Part shown: in pieces, positions 48,801-59,199 of the stretch
Numbering within the stretch: position 1 is the stretch's first letter
Layout: each line of letters begins with the position of its first letter
Origin: Portulaca oleracea
Taxonomy: Eukaryota > Streptophyta > Magnoliopsida > Caryophyllales > Portulacaceae
NCBI GenBank assembly: GCA_029582165.1
Contig: CM055875.1
Location: 12,935,968 to 12,999,967 of the forward strand
Direction of reading: 5' to 3'
DNA length: 64,000 nucleotides
The notes under the pieces: generated by a model
Seen by the model: only the letters and a program-made list of their open reading frames with translations
Databases searched by the model: none
What the model was told of the DNA's origin: nothing
Made by a program: the position numbers and the translations under genes

Positions 48801-49612
48801 TACATCAAATAGAACACAACCAATTCTAATTACATTGAAATCAACACACTATTACACGCGATCATTATCCGAAACTTCGAAAGTCATCCAACTATTATAA
48901 AAAAAACGTTGATATTTCGAATCTTCCATTAAATTTTCACAAGAAGCAATCATGTCGTTCAATAGCTTGCCCAGAAAAGTTCTTTACCTCTTCTTCTACA
49001 AACCTAGACCACAAAATCATCCAGCCATGATAAAAAATAATCAACGAATGATACAACATGAGATATTAAACTCAACTAGCCCCCATCGGATTTTGGATCT
49101 ACGTTCAAATAGAATGGGTTCTTGCAACAATTAATCAAACAAATTATTACAACAATTCATCACCCATCTTGAACTGCTTATCATTCCCAATCATGAAAAC
49201 CTTCTTCGTCAATATTCACGGTCGTCCTCCACTGAATTTATTGACGTTCAACTTTCTTTAGATGATTGCTCGGTTTTCACCACAAAACTCTGCAATACTC
49301 AAACCCTAATCTCTCAACGACGGAATCTGATGCTCGCAGATGCTCATATCTGTTCAAACAACTTGCTAGTGAACTGGGGAAGGAGCAATCAATCAGTCAC
49401 CTTTCACATACCCACACGTGAGCTGTTTCCCAATCAATCAGCCATCCTTCACGCCTGCACATCCCCCGAAATGTTTCTCTTTTTTTTTCTCACTTAGAGT
49501 CACGTGAGATGGTTAAAAAAAAAGGAGAAGTGTTAATTTAATGTGGACCATTGATCTCTAATCCAATGGCTAGTAACTCTCATTCTCACATTCTCACCCA
49601 ATGTCTCTTCTC

Positions 49613-49616
<4 letters not shown>
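45843..49616. mobile_element. Giant MULE 2 with about 500-bp TIRs and ATGAACATC-repeat arms
   Basis: The ends gggtgagaagagacattggg and cccaatgtctcttctcaccc are inverted copies and abut TA repeats on both sides. The paired terminal arms (45843 to about 46330, and about 49120 to 49616) include cacgtgactctaagtg and a stretch with aaaatcgagcaatcatc. Inside them, the left part repeats gatgtccattttg words (46560-47420) and the right part repeats atgaacatca words (47620-48790). The two inner parts are not exact inverses. The centre (about 47510-47600) resembles the centre of giant MULE 1. No transposase recognised. Confidence 0.75.
47900..48450. repeat. ATGAACATC array with a 150-bp higher-order unit
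   Basis: Words such as atgaacatcatgttcaatta and gatcatcatttgttaacc recur. A longer unit is visible in tttcatagaaaaaggacatc at 48261 and again at 48411. Part of the right arm of giant MULE 2. Confidence 0.75.

Positions 49617-49658
<42 letters not shown>
49617..49658. repeat. (TA)n microsatellite between giant MULE 2 and a short MULE
   Basis: A pure TA run. MULE ends abut it on both sides. Confidence 0.95.
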
Positions 49659-49661
<3 letters not shown>

Positions 49662-49663
<2 letters not shown>

Positions 49664-50171
49664 AAATTGGACTATAATAATTCCAACTTTTACAAATTGA
49701 ACAACAATAATCCCTACTATCGATTTGTATTCTGGTGGTCCAAAAAAAACAATTGATTTGTAGTGGTACCAAATCCACCTCGACATTCTTTTTATTTTTT
49801 TATTCCAAATCCATATTGGTTTTGTTTTTTTCGTTCTTCTCTCAGAAAGCTAGTGAAGTGTAGTTACTAAAACAATTTTTGAGACTTCGAACAATTATTC
49901 TGATTTTTTTAAAAGGAATAAAAGTGTAAAAATCGTAAAAAAAATTGAAAAAAATTGGAAGAAATGTCGTAAATTCATTAAAAATCATGAAAAAAATGTT
50001 ATACTAAGTTTTGAATCAAATGCAACACGAAATCTATGATATTTAGGTTATACTCTCAATGATGTCCCATTACAATCCAATTTTTTGTTTTTGGACTACT
50101 AAATTACAACCGAAAGTAGGGATAATTGTTGTCCAATTTGTAAAAATTGGATTATTAGAATACAGTTTTCC
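49662..50171. mobile_element. Short MULE/MITE with GAAAATTGG ends, second copy of 33507-34047
   Basis: The left end gaaaattggactataataat and the right end (attagaatacagttttcc) are inverted. The interior parallels 33620-33930 in inverted orientation (caaatgcaacacgaaatcta against tagattttgtgttgcatttg). TA-rich flanks. No coding capacity. Confidence 0.72.
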
Positions 50172-50210
50172 TATATATATACACATATATATGTGTGTGT
50201 GTGTGTGTGT

Positions 50211-50350
50211 GGGAACAGATAATATGAGAAGGACATTTTGGTGAGAATGTGAGAAGGGATGGACATCAAGTATCGGAGAGATGGACATCATATATCGTAG
50301 ATATGGACATCAAATTTGCATAGATAGTTGATGTCTCCCTAATATTCATC
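50211..50350. mobile_element. End fragment of a GTGAGAATGTGAGAAGG-type MULE
   Basis: Starts gggaacagataatatgagaa after a TA/TG repeat, continues with ggtgagaatgtgagaaggg and three ggacatca words. The beginning resembles the foldback element at 220 and giant MULE 2. No opposite end found. Confidence 0.5.
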
Positions 50351-50359
50351 ATGCAAACT

Positions 50360-50577
50360 TGAAATTGTTAGTAATCCAACCATTTTTAACCATTTTCAAA
50401 TAGTATGAAAAAAGATTGTAGGAATAATTTCCAAGCATTTTAGTAAAAATGGTTGGAATTTCCAACCCTTTTTCCCACATAAAATTTATGAAATAGTTGG
50501 AATATGAAATGGTTGCTAGAATGGTTGATTTTTCCAACCCTTTTAAATTGGTTGGAAAAAATGGTTAGCAATACACA
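50360..50577. mobile_element. Possible small MITE with AACCATTTTT arms
   Basis: Copies of ccaaccatttttaaccattt at the left and aattggttggaaaaaatggt at the right are roughly inverted. The alignment is imperfect and no duplication was identified. Confidence 0.3.
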
Positions 50578-50775
50578 TATTTTTAGTTGTGAGTTCTTGC
50601 TTTGGTGATTGTGTTTTAATATATTTAACAAATAATAGGTTTACTCGAACCAAAATTAAATCTATAAGAACTAAAGTTACGGCAGAAAATGACAGAAAAG
50701 GGGACGAAAAACCAAAAAAAAAAAAGAGAGGAAGAAATGAGAAAAAAAATATTAGATAGGGATGAAGCAAATTAC

Positions 50776-51026
50776 TACTCCCTCCTTTTTTTTTTATTTG
50801 TCATTTATGCTTTAGTGTTTAATTAATAATTTCTCATATAAGATTTTTTAAAAAAAACATATAATATTATTTTAATGAACCAAACAACCAAAAATGCTGG
50901 CAATTGAATAAACTTTGTGTCCATGATGTTGTATATACGCAATTCTAGATTTGAATCAAAGATAAATAAAGAAAAAAGGACGAAAAAAGAAATAATTTGA
51001 TAAATACAAAAAAAAAAAGTGGAGTA
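50776..51026. mobile_element. Stowaway-type MITE (Tc1/Mariner)
   Basis: Starts tactccctcc and ends ggagta between TA dinucleotides, with tttatttgtcattta near the left end and a decayed inverse at the right. The CTCCCTCC start is the usual Stowaway terminus. Related copies are at 56853, 58983 and 60837. Confidence 0.6.
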
Positions 51027-51248
51027 TCAAACATATTTTAATAAATTATAACAATTACTGTTTCTTTTTATGGAAATTACTATTGCTTTTATTTTGTAAA
51101 ACAAATCTAATATATTTATATCCGTTTGATATTCCAAAATAAATTTAAACAACATAAAAATAAAACACAATAAATTACAAATGTCAAGTTCAAATAAAAA
51201 AAATTAAATTTATTTGCATATGATTTTAAATTTTATATTGTGGATATT

Positions 51249-52333
51249 TGGAGCGGTTCCCGATGCGCGGTGGATAGATGAATAAATATAGCTTGAGTTG
51301 TTCTTGTAGAGAAGATGAGATAAAACCACTTAAAAAACCCATTAACAATAGAATAGAGAGAGAAAGATGCAAATCTCAATTACCCATGCTTGAACATCTT
51401 AATATTAGCCTTGAACTTGAATAATAATAAAAATCAACCAAGAACATAAACCTTGCACACCAAAGGGATTGGATATGATTTTGGATAAATGATAATCCAC
51501 CACCAAAACCTAGCACCCCACCATAACCATCATAAAGGAAACATCCACCAAATGATCAATAAAGGAATGACTTGCTAACACCACCATTAACAAATGGATA
51601 AAGTAAGAACAAGATTTTTTAGAGAGAAGGGAGAATACCCTAAAAATGCATTAGCATATCATTCATCAACATAATCTGCCTTGGGAAAGGGGAAAATAAG
51701 GTATTTATACTAAACAAAAAATTTGGCTAAAACTTAGCAAAAATAAATCAGTCAAGCGCGTGTTGCAGGAGGGGTCGCGGGCGCGACGGGCTTTTGTCCG
51801 CCACAATCTGTCGCTGGCCGACGTGGGTTGCAGGCGCGAAAAGAAGAGTCGTGGGCGTGACCACCATCTGCCCCAAGTCTTCCTAGGCCTGCTGCCGAAC
51901 GTCACGGGCGCTACCAGGAGGGTCGCGGGCGCGACGACCAAACTAGAATAAAGGCGCGGGCGTGACAGCGCTGACTCAGGCGTGACTGCCTGCTGTCAGC
52001 CGGTGCTAGTTCCTCCGTGACTTCAACAATTCCATGGTCACTCCCGAACCCCGATTCCTCAATGTTTCTTGTCCCGAGACGGCATAGTATGACCCCGAGG
52101 CCTATGGGGTTGGTGGGGAAAAACCCCAGCCTCTTCAAGCTCCAATGACGGACGACTCGCCTTAACCAAGCCAACCCAATACTCATCAACCCACCCTTTG
52201 AGAAGGTATATCGGTTCTTGAAATGCCCGGGTGAGCGGGTTTAGTGTGGAATGGTCGGGTCATGATTCCTTCCTTCTTGTCACTTTTCACAAACCCAGCT
52301 AAGGAAGCTCGGGCCCGAACCCGACACGGTCCA
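51249..52333 (-). repeat. Left LTR (3' LTR)
   Basis: Pairs with 54011-55074. A TATA-like gtataaatac is at 51701-51710 on the minus strand. GC-rich gggcgcgac words are frequent at 51770-51970. The protease frame of the element runs about 150 bp into it before its stop at 52186. Confidence 0.9.
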
Positions 52334-53590
52334 TATTCCCCCTCTTGAAAAAGAGTTGTCCTCAACTCTTGGGAGTTAAAATCGATGCCTTCTTCATCAA
52401 TTGGCTCCATAGAACTTCGAGCATCTCGATCACCACAAATCATCGTGTCGGACATCCAACAAGCTTCAAATCCCACAATGTATCCATCGTCCAAATGCAA
52501 AAAAGTGGAAAGAGGCTTGTTTTGTGGAGGTGATGGTTTAAGGGGCAGAAGAGAAAATTTATGTGGTGCTTGGGAACTCTCAATCTCACTAGGCTCGCTA
52601 CAAGGCAAAGCCAAAGCAAGAGGTAGTTCGTCCTCACCTAGAGCACACTCATCCCGTGTTTCGCTCATCATGAGAAGGTTCCTCAACTCATTACCCACCC
52701 CGGCTTTTGAAGTTTCGGTTTCTTGGAGAGAAATGGGAAGTAGTTTGGTCTTCTTGCCTTTATGGGTGAATGTGTAAGTATTGTCTAACCCATTGTGCAC
52801 CGTTTGCTTGTCGTATTGCCATGGACGACCCAATAAAATGTGACAAGCGCTCATAGGAACAACATCACAAACAAGGGAATCATCGTAGTTAGATCCAAAA
52901 GAAAAATTCACTAAGACTTGCTTAGTTACCTTGACGCCGTTGTGATCGCTGAGCCAATGGAGTGAATAGGGTTGAGGGTGCGGTAATAGAGGCAAGCCAA
53001 GCTTCTCGACCATAGTGGTAGACGCAACGTTCGTGCAACTCCCTCCATCAATGACAAGAGTACAAACTTTTCCACCCACAAAGCATCGCATTTGGAACAA
53101 CATTTCCCTTTGGGCCTTGTCGAGAGGAGTCTCATGGGTATGTAAAGCTCTCCTCAAAACAAGTGCGCCTCTATATATGTACGGGGGGTACGGGGGCAAC
53201 GTTCTCTTCCTCACTAGTAACCGTATCTTCAACCACCACTTCGGAATCGTCTTGAGCCATTTGAAGCTCTTCATCGATCTCTTGTACTTCTTGAAGGGTC
53301 AAAGTACGTCGGTTTGGACAATCGGCTTGAAAATGGTCATAACCATGACACTTAAAACACTTTCAGCCTTCCATCCGTCGAGGAGGTTCCGTTGGAATCA
53401 CCGTAGCAAGTCCCTTTCCTTTGTCAATTCTTGGTACCAGTTCAACTCGGGGTGGAGCTTGACGCTCTTGGGCGAGATTGTCAAACTGCGCCATAAGTGC
53501 TTCCATGTTGCGCTCGAGGGTGGAGAACCGATTGTTGAAGGCGGTGGTGAGTCGGTTCTCGAGAGCCTAAATGTGGGGGCTACTCCGGGG
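52186..53590 (-). pseudogene. gag-pro: Deleted gag-protease reading frame of the Ty3-gypsy derivative
   Basis: From right to left on the minus strand: a Gag segment with ALENRLTTAFNNRFSTLERN and MAQFDNLAQERQ (53580-53440), a zinc knuckle CFKCHGYDHFQADC (C-x2-C-x4-H-x4-C, 53315-53362), an acidic linker, then a retropepsin-like protease with the active-site region VIDGGSCTNVAS and the later HILLGRPWQ. Processing of Gag and Pol is its known role. Glycine in place of Ser/Thr in the D-x-G motif is, as I recall, usual in this plant lineage. The knuckle frame stops at 53171-53173, and the protease is in another frame, joined by a shift in a G/C run near 53180-53195. The central Gag domain and all of pol after protease are missing. 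Confidence 0.8.
52334..52347 (-). other. Polypurine tract
   Basis: On the minus strand this reads agagggggaata directly before the TGGACC start of the 3' LTR. Confidence 0.7.
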
Positions 53591-53995
53591 GCTTGATTTC
53601 TCTCGTTCGAAATTAACTTCTCCGTCTATAACGAGGGAAAATGTGAGGGACGGTATGTGTTTGGGAATATTTTGTGGAGTTTGGTGTTTTCTTGTGGTTG
53701 CATAGTGTTTGGCTAAGGGTTCTTTGTGTTTTTCTCACTAAGGTATTTTATCAAACACCTTGCGGGTACTAATTTCCAACTTCGCCTCAAAGCTCCAATA
53801 TGCATCAAAATCAACAAACACAATAGCAATAACAACTTCTCCAACACACTTGGAGGCACAAGGGATGGGGAACACAAATATTCAATCAAATCCAACAAAA
53901 GACAACTCTACTAGTAATGAATAATGGATAAATGAACAAAAACTCAAGCTAATGCAAACCTTGAGCTCTAATACCAAATGGAGTGGATGGGAAAA

Positions 53996-54007
53996 GCTCT
54001 GATACCA
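53996..54007 (-). other. Primer binding site (initiator tRNA-Met)
   Basis: The minus strand reads tggtatcagagc three bases after the 5' LTR. This is the classic plant complement to the 3' end of initiator methionyl tRNA. Confidence 0.88.
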
Positions 54008-54010
54008 AAA

Positions 54011-55074
54011 TGGAGCGGTTCCCGATGCGCGGTGGATTGATGAATAAATATAGCTTGAGTTGTTCTTGTAGAGAAGATGAGAGAAAACCACTTCAAAACC
54101 CATGAACAATAGAATAGAGAGAGAAAGATGCAAATCTCAATCACCCATGTTTGAACATCTAAATATTACCCATGAACTTGAATAATAATCAAAATCAACC
54201 AAGAACATAAACTTTGAACACCAAAGGGATTGGATATGATTTTGGATAAAGGATAATCCACCACCAAAACCTAGCACCCCACCATGACCATCATAAAGAA
54301 AACATCCACCAAATGATCAATAAAGGAATGACTTGCTAACACCACCATTAACAAAGGGATAAAGTAAGAACAAGATTTTTGAGAGAGAAGGGAGAATACC
54401 CTAACAATGCATTAGCATATCATTCATCAACATAATCTACCTTGGGAAAGGGGAAAACAAGGTATTTATACTAAACAAAAAATTTGGCTAAAACTCAGCA
54501 AAAATAAATCAGTTGAGGACGTGTCGCAGGGGGGGTCTTGGGCGCGACGGGCTTTTGTCCGCCACAATCTGTCGCTGGTCGATGTGGGTCGCGGGCGCAG
54601 AAAGAAGAGTCGCGGGTGCGACCACCATCTGCCCCAAGTCTTTCTAGGCCTGCTGCCGAACGTCACGGGCGCAACGATCGGACCAGAACAAAGGCGCAGG
54701 CGTGACGGCGCTGACTCGGGCGTGACTGCCTGCTGTCAGCCGGTGCTAGTTCCTCCATGACTTCAACGATTCCATGATCACTCCCGAACCCCGATTCCTC
54801 AATGTTTCTTATCCCGAAACGGCATAGTATGACCCCGAGGCCTATGGGGTTGGTGGGGGAAAACCCGAGCCTCTCCAAGCTCCAATGACGGACGACTCGC
54901 CTTAACCAAGCCAACCCAATACTCATCAACCCACCCTTTGAGAAGGTATATCGGTTCTTGAAAATGCATGGGTGAGCGGGTTTAGTGTGGAATGGCCGGG
55001 TCGGGATTCCTTCCTTCTTGTTATTTTTCACAAACCCGGCTAAGGAAGCTCGGGCCTGAACCCGACACGGTCCA
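54011..55074 (-). repeat. Right LTR (5' LTR)
   Basis: Pairs with 51249-52333. The TATA-like box on the minus strand is at about 54462-54471. About 20 bp shorter than its partner. Confidence 0.9.
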
Positions 55075-55089
55075 ATATTATTAAATAGT

Positions 55090-55151
55090 ACTATAGTAGA
55101 AGTCTTTTATTACAACACAATTATTATAATGATTCGCATTGTCAATACACA

Positions 55152-55184
<33 letters not shown>

Positions 55185-55405
55185 CCCACGATGGTGATAT
55201 TTTAGACAACTACAAGAAAAGAAAAAGAGTTAGAAGGGCAACATCGCCATCAACGAATAACCAACATAGCACAACAAATGAAAATGACAATTCCAAGAAA
55301 AAAAAGTAGAAAATCAATTTCAGTTTTAGAGGATGGATATTATGCAATGCTTTAATGGAAATCAATTTAATTTACAAAACATTACCAAAATGTATTTCTC
55401 AAAAT
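55090..55405. other. AT-rich spacer
   Basis: Contains a CA run passing into poly-A (55149-55183). No other feature seen. Confidence 0.4.
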
Positions 55406-55941
55406 TAGGGATGACAACGGGTCGGAGGTGGACTGGAGGTACCCACCTTCACCTTCGCTCCAATTGATAAACGGAGGTGGAAGTCACCTCCAAATCCAAT
55501 TAATCCGAGGTGGGTGGATCTCCAAATCCAAAATTAATCGGAGGTACCCAACTCCAACTCTGACACAATTTTCTCCGATTACCTCCAACTCCGATTACCT
55601 CCGATTACCTCCGACTCAAGTTAGCTTTAATAAGTTTTTGTAAAATGATTTCCTTCGACTCCGATTACTTCTAACTTCAATTACCTCTGATTAACAAATC
55701 ATACTTGTGAAAATAAAACTCTGATTTCTATTTTTTTAATTTTTAATTTTTTTATATTAATTACTGTAATCGGACTTAATTGGATCGAAGGTGGTCACCT
55801 CCATACCTGCCCCAATTATAATCGGAGTCAGATTTTTTTAATCGGATTTAGAGTCAGATTTTTTAGTCGTATTCAGATTCGGTGTTTTTGCTTCTGAGCG
55901 AATCGAATTCGCTTCAAATTCGGACCAGATTGCCATCCCTA
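55406..55941. mobile_element. hAT-type MITE, TAGGGATGRCAA family, copy 3
   Basis: The ends tagggatgacaacgggtc and gattgccatcccta are inverted copies flanked by a perfect 8-bp duplication ctcaaaat (55398-55405, 55942-55949). The interior repeats cggaggt/acctccg words. No coding capacity. Confidence 0.88.
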
Positions 55942-55949
55942 CTCAAAAT

Positions 55950-56852
55950 AAAATAACGAAAATCCTTTGAAAATTCCATAACACTCCATCAACCGAAAAT
56001 ATTGAATAAAGAAAATGAAAAGCTACTTCCAAAAAAAAGTATAAAAGAACGACAAATAAGACAAATTAACCCGTGCATAGCAGGGGTACAAACACTTGTG
56101 CAATATTATATGGAAAATTATCGGCCAAAGAGTGATATTAAAGAGTGTAAAAGCAACTTTTTTCATAATAGGTAACAATCCAACATGTCGGACCCCTATC
56201 TCAGGGGTACACTATCCCAACGATCTCATAATGGATGGGGTAAGGGATGTCAATACCCCAATTTAAGGGTCACACCTTTCATTCAACACACTCCCACATC
56301 ATGGTAAACAAGAATACTCCCTCAGAAATCGAATGCCGGAAGGAGGAAAAGGAAGGCCGGTGAACTTGCCACTAAGACAAGCCACAATCTACACGTTAAA
56401 GTTAATTATGTAACAGATAATATGTGGAAGGGAGGAAATACCAAACACCCCGTTAATTATTTGGGTAAGGTTAAAGCAGTTAGTTCCTGATAGAAGGGTG
56501 ACCCTTTTGCAATTGTGGTGTGGGCCTCAATCCTTTTTCAAACAGTCTCAACCCACTATCTATGCCACAAGAGCCCATGCCCATTTCCAAGTCCAAGGTC
56601 TGCACATATTTTTTTAGCTATATTGGTTCTTCATCAGTCTCCTAATCAAAAGCCAACTCTACATTTTCCCTTAACTACACATCTCTATTAATTATCATAT
56701 AATGAATGAATCAGTCTTAACTACTTCACTTATTTAAAATACCATGTGATTGGTGTTCAACGCAAAAGATTGCATTATAAAATTGCAAATAGGTAAGTGA
56801 CAAATCACTTATGGAGTAGCTTTCAAGACCTTGCAATGTTGTTAGGAAGTAA
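55950..56852. other. Intergenic sequence
   Basis: No recognised gene, inverted ends or repeats. Confidence 0.4.
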
Positions 56853-57087
56853 TACCTCTGTTTTTATTTATGTGTGATCTAGAAAATTGTGTTAAAAATT
56901 TTGATTATTAATATTTTAATTTTTATAATGATTCATTATATAAAATTAATGTCATTAGATTCCTAAAAAATACTATTAAAAATCATATTATTATAATTTT
57001 TTTATAAAAATTTTTATATTAAAAATTATTGATTAAAAATTAATACTAAAAACTGTAAATGACAAATGAAAAAGAACGGAAGGAGTA
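56853..57087. mobile_element. Stowaway-type MITE
   Basis: Bounded by TA. The left tacctctgtttttatttatg and the right (complement of cgttctttttcatttgtc) are imperfect inverted ends, with an inner AT-rich palindromic centre. The right end carries ggaaggagta, the Stowaway terminus. Confidence 0.6.
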
Positions 57088-57664
57088 TATGAAATTAGCA
57101 TGCGAAAAGCAAAAGAATCCAGCATCTCGTGCATAACTACATTAGTTAATAACCCATTCATAGAGACAGATTTATGAGCAGACAAACGTTTTTCATTTAT
57201 GTTAGTCAAAGCATCCTCAACGACTGATGGGAACATGTTTATTTACATTGCTCATCTTACTTGTGCTTTTTTTTTTTTCAATATAAATAAACTACAACCT
57301 AGTGCTTAATTACATTTATTATTATTATGATGATGATGATTATGATTGCTTAATCACTTTTCCCCTTCCTTGGGTCGGTGTGAAAGGAAGGCTGTAACAA
57401 CCCGTCAACTAATTAAAGTAACTACCTGGCCTGTTAATTTAATTAATCATGCTCAGCTAACAAATAATTCCTTTCCAATATGGGAATTACTTTATTTCTA
57501 AGTTAGTTGGTTCACTTCTCTTTGGTTCTCATTATATTCATCCAAAATAAAATGTCGCTGCAAGAATTCCTTTTTCCTTTTCTTTTTTTATTTTCCTGAG
57601 AGTCCAAGGTATGCAATGTATATGTTACAATTTACCAAGACTAGCCTACGTACAAAGTGAGTTT
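57088..57664. other. Intergenic sequence
   Basis: AT-rich, including a short ATG/ATT run near 57320-57340. Nothing else recognised. Confidence 0.4.
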
Positions 57665-57673
57665 AAAAGTGAT

Positions 57674-58894
57674 TGTAAATTCTACCATAGTTGAATTTTT
57701 GTTTTCTAACTATGGTAGTTGACAAATCAAGACCGTTCACTTATATTAGGTAAATTTAAACCGTAGAAACTTTTTACCTAAAACTTGTATAACCGGTAAA
57801 CAAAACCCATGTTTTTTCATTCCTCAGAAGTCGGCTTTTCCGGAATAATCCCAATACTTTTTTCATCTCCTCCTCTTCTAATTTCTATCCTTTTCATTTC
57901 TGAGATTAACTATGACATCTGAGTTTATCTTTATCGTTGTTTTCAGTTTCTCTTTCTGGATCGCTGATTGTTATGGCCAGTAGAATCAAGATAAGTGAGT
58001 TTCGAATTCCACTGGATGAATGAATAAAACTGAATTCACCGACCTCTGCAACCATCCCGACCGATAACATTTTTATAAAGCCAAAAGTCTTCTGATTATT
58101 ACATTGCAAACTATGGAGACTGACCATGCTCATTCATGGTCATAGGTGGGCAATTGAACACCACTAAAATGGATATGGGAAAACGAGAGATAAAAATGTT
58201 AACTCCTCTGTTCAACCTTTTTCTCCCTCTATATCTGCTCGATTTCCCTCTTTCTCCTCTGTTTCACAATATAAATCTTCAATTTCATGTTCAATGATGA
58301 TATAATTGATTGTAAATTGATTAGATAGCTCTTAAGAGCTCTTTTCAAGCTAAGATAAATGGTGAATACATATTCAAACCCCCAATTTGCTTTAACTTTA
58401 AAAAACTTGAGGATTTTAAATGTAACCCATATCCTCTGTTTTTGTTATAAAAACTTGCAACAACCTGATTTATCAAACAAAAAAAGAGAAATTGTTCGGC
58501 TTAGATGCGGGCAAACCAAATTAAATGAATCAGGTACAAAGGTGAATTGATAATCAATTAATCACTGATATTATGTGCTTCTCCATATTTGACTTTTCTT
58601 CTTCGAGCTCCCAAAAGCATAATAATGGAGATGAAGACATTGATGTCGAAAATAAGGTTTTTGCTCTGAAGTGAGAGCAACAAGAGGTGATGGTTGTGAA
58701 GAAAATGGAGGTTTTTTGGATGTGAGAATCCAGGATTCAAGATGTGAAATTTACTAAAGGAAATAAAGTAATAAAATTCAAAGTGCAATAACCGGCTATT
58801 AAGAGGTTACTCCAAATCCCATCAAAAAATCGACGGCTGTGAAACAATTTAACTACCATAGTTGAAAATAAACTCAACTAGGGTAGAACTTCCC
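57674..58894. mobile_element. MULE-like element with TTCTACCATAGTTGA arms
   Basis: A perfect 9-bp duplication, aaaagtgat, flanks it (57665-57673 and 58895-58903). Inverted ends of about 60 bp carry ttctaccatagttgaat and ctatggtagttgac, with the complement at 58840-58894. Between the ends is about 1.1 kb with T/C-rich stretches and no recognised coding sequence. Its terminus differs from the other MULEs here, so it is a separate family. Confidence 0.7.
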
Positions 58895-58982
58895 AAAAGT
58901 GATACTATCCATATTCTGTAATAGTTGTCATTTTAATTAATTTTTTGTCTCAAAATATTTGTCGATCGATATACAATTTTAA

Positions 58983-59199
58983 TACTATCTTTGTCCCAAA
59001 ATATCTGTCATTTGACTAAATTTTGACCATTGATTATACTCAGATTACAATGAGTTACCATATCAAATTATTATCATTGTAAACTTTACTAATGCATCTT
59101 TCTAATGGTGTTAATTGCGAATCGTAACTCATTGTAACTTGTAAGTAATCAATGATCAAAATTTAGTCAAATGACAGACATTTTGGGACGGATGTGGTC
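58983..59199. mobile_element. Stowaway-type MITE with long pairing arms
   Basis: The left arm (tttgtcccaaaatatctgtc, atttgactaaattttgacc) and the right arm (ggtcaaaa-like at 59153, tgacagacattttgggacgg) pair along most of the 217 bp. TA at the ends. Confidence 0.75.

Larger units (their letters stand above)
51249..55074 (-). mobile_element. Non-autonomous Ty3-gypsy retrotransposon with gag knuckle and protease only
   Basis: The LTRs 51249-52333 and 54011-55074 start tggagcgg, end cggtcca and are flanked by the perfect duplication atatt (51244-51248, 55075-55079). Coding is on the minus strand. The primer site (53996-54007) is TGGTATCAGAGC on that strand, complementary to initiator tRNA-Met. 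A polypurine tract lies at 52334-52347. The interior is only 1.68 kb and lacks RT, RNase H and integrase. The LTRs differ by substitutions and a gap of about 20 bp (near 51912), so it is older than the element at 237-5517. Confidence 0.9.

Noticed and set aside
52385..53596. Plus-strand open frames (130 and 193 codons)
   Set aside because: They are antisense shadows of the minus-strand gag-protease frame, which has clear zinc-knuckle and protease motifs.
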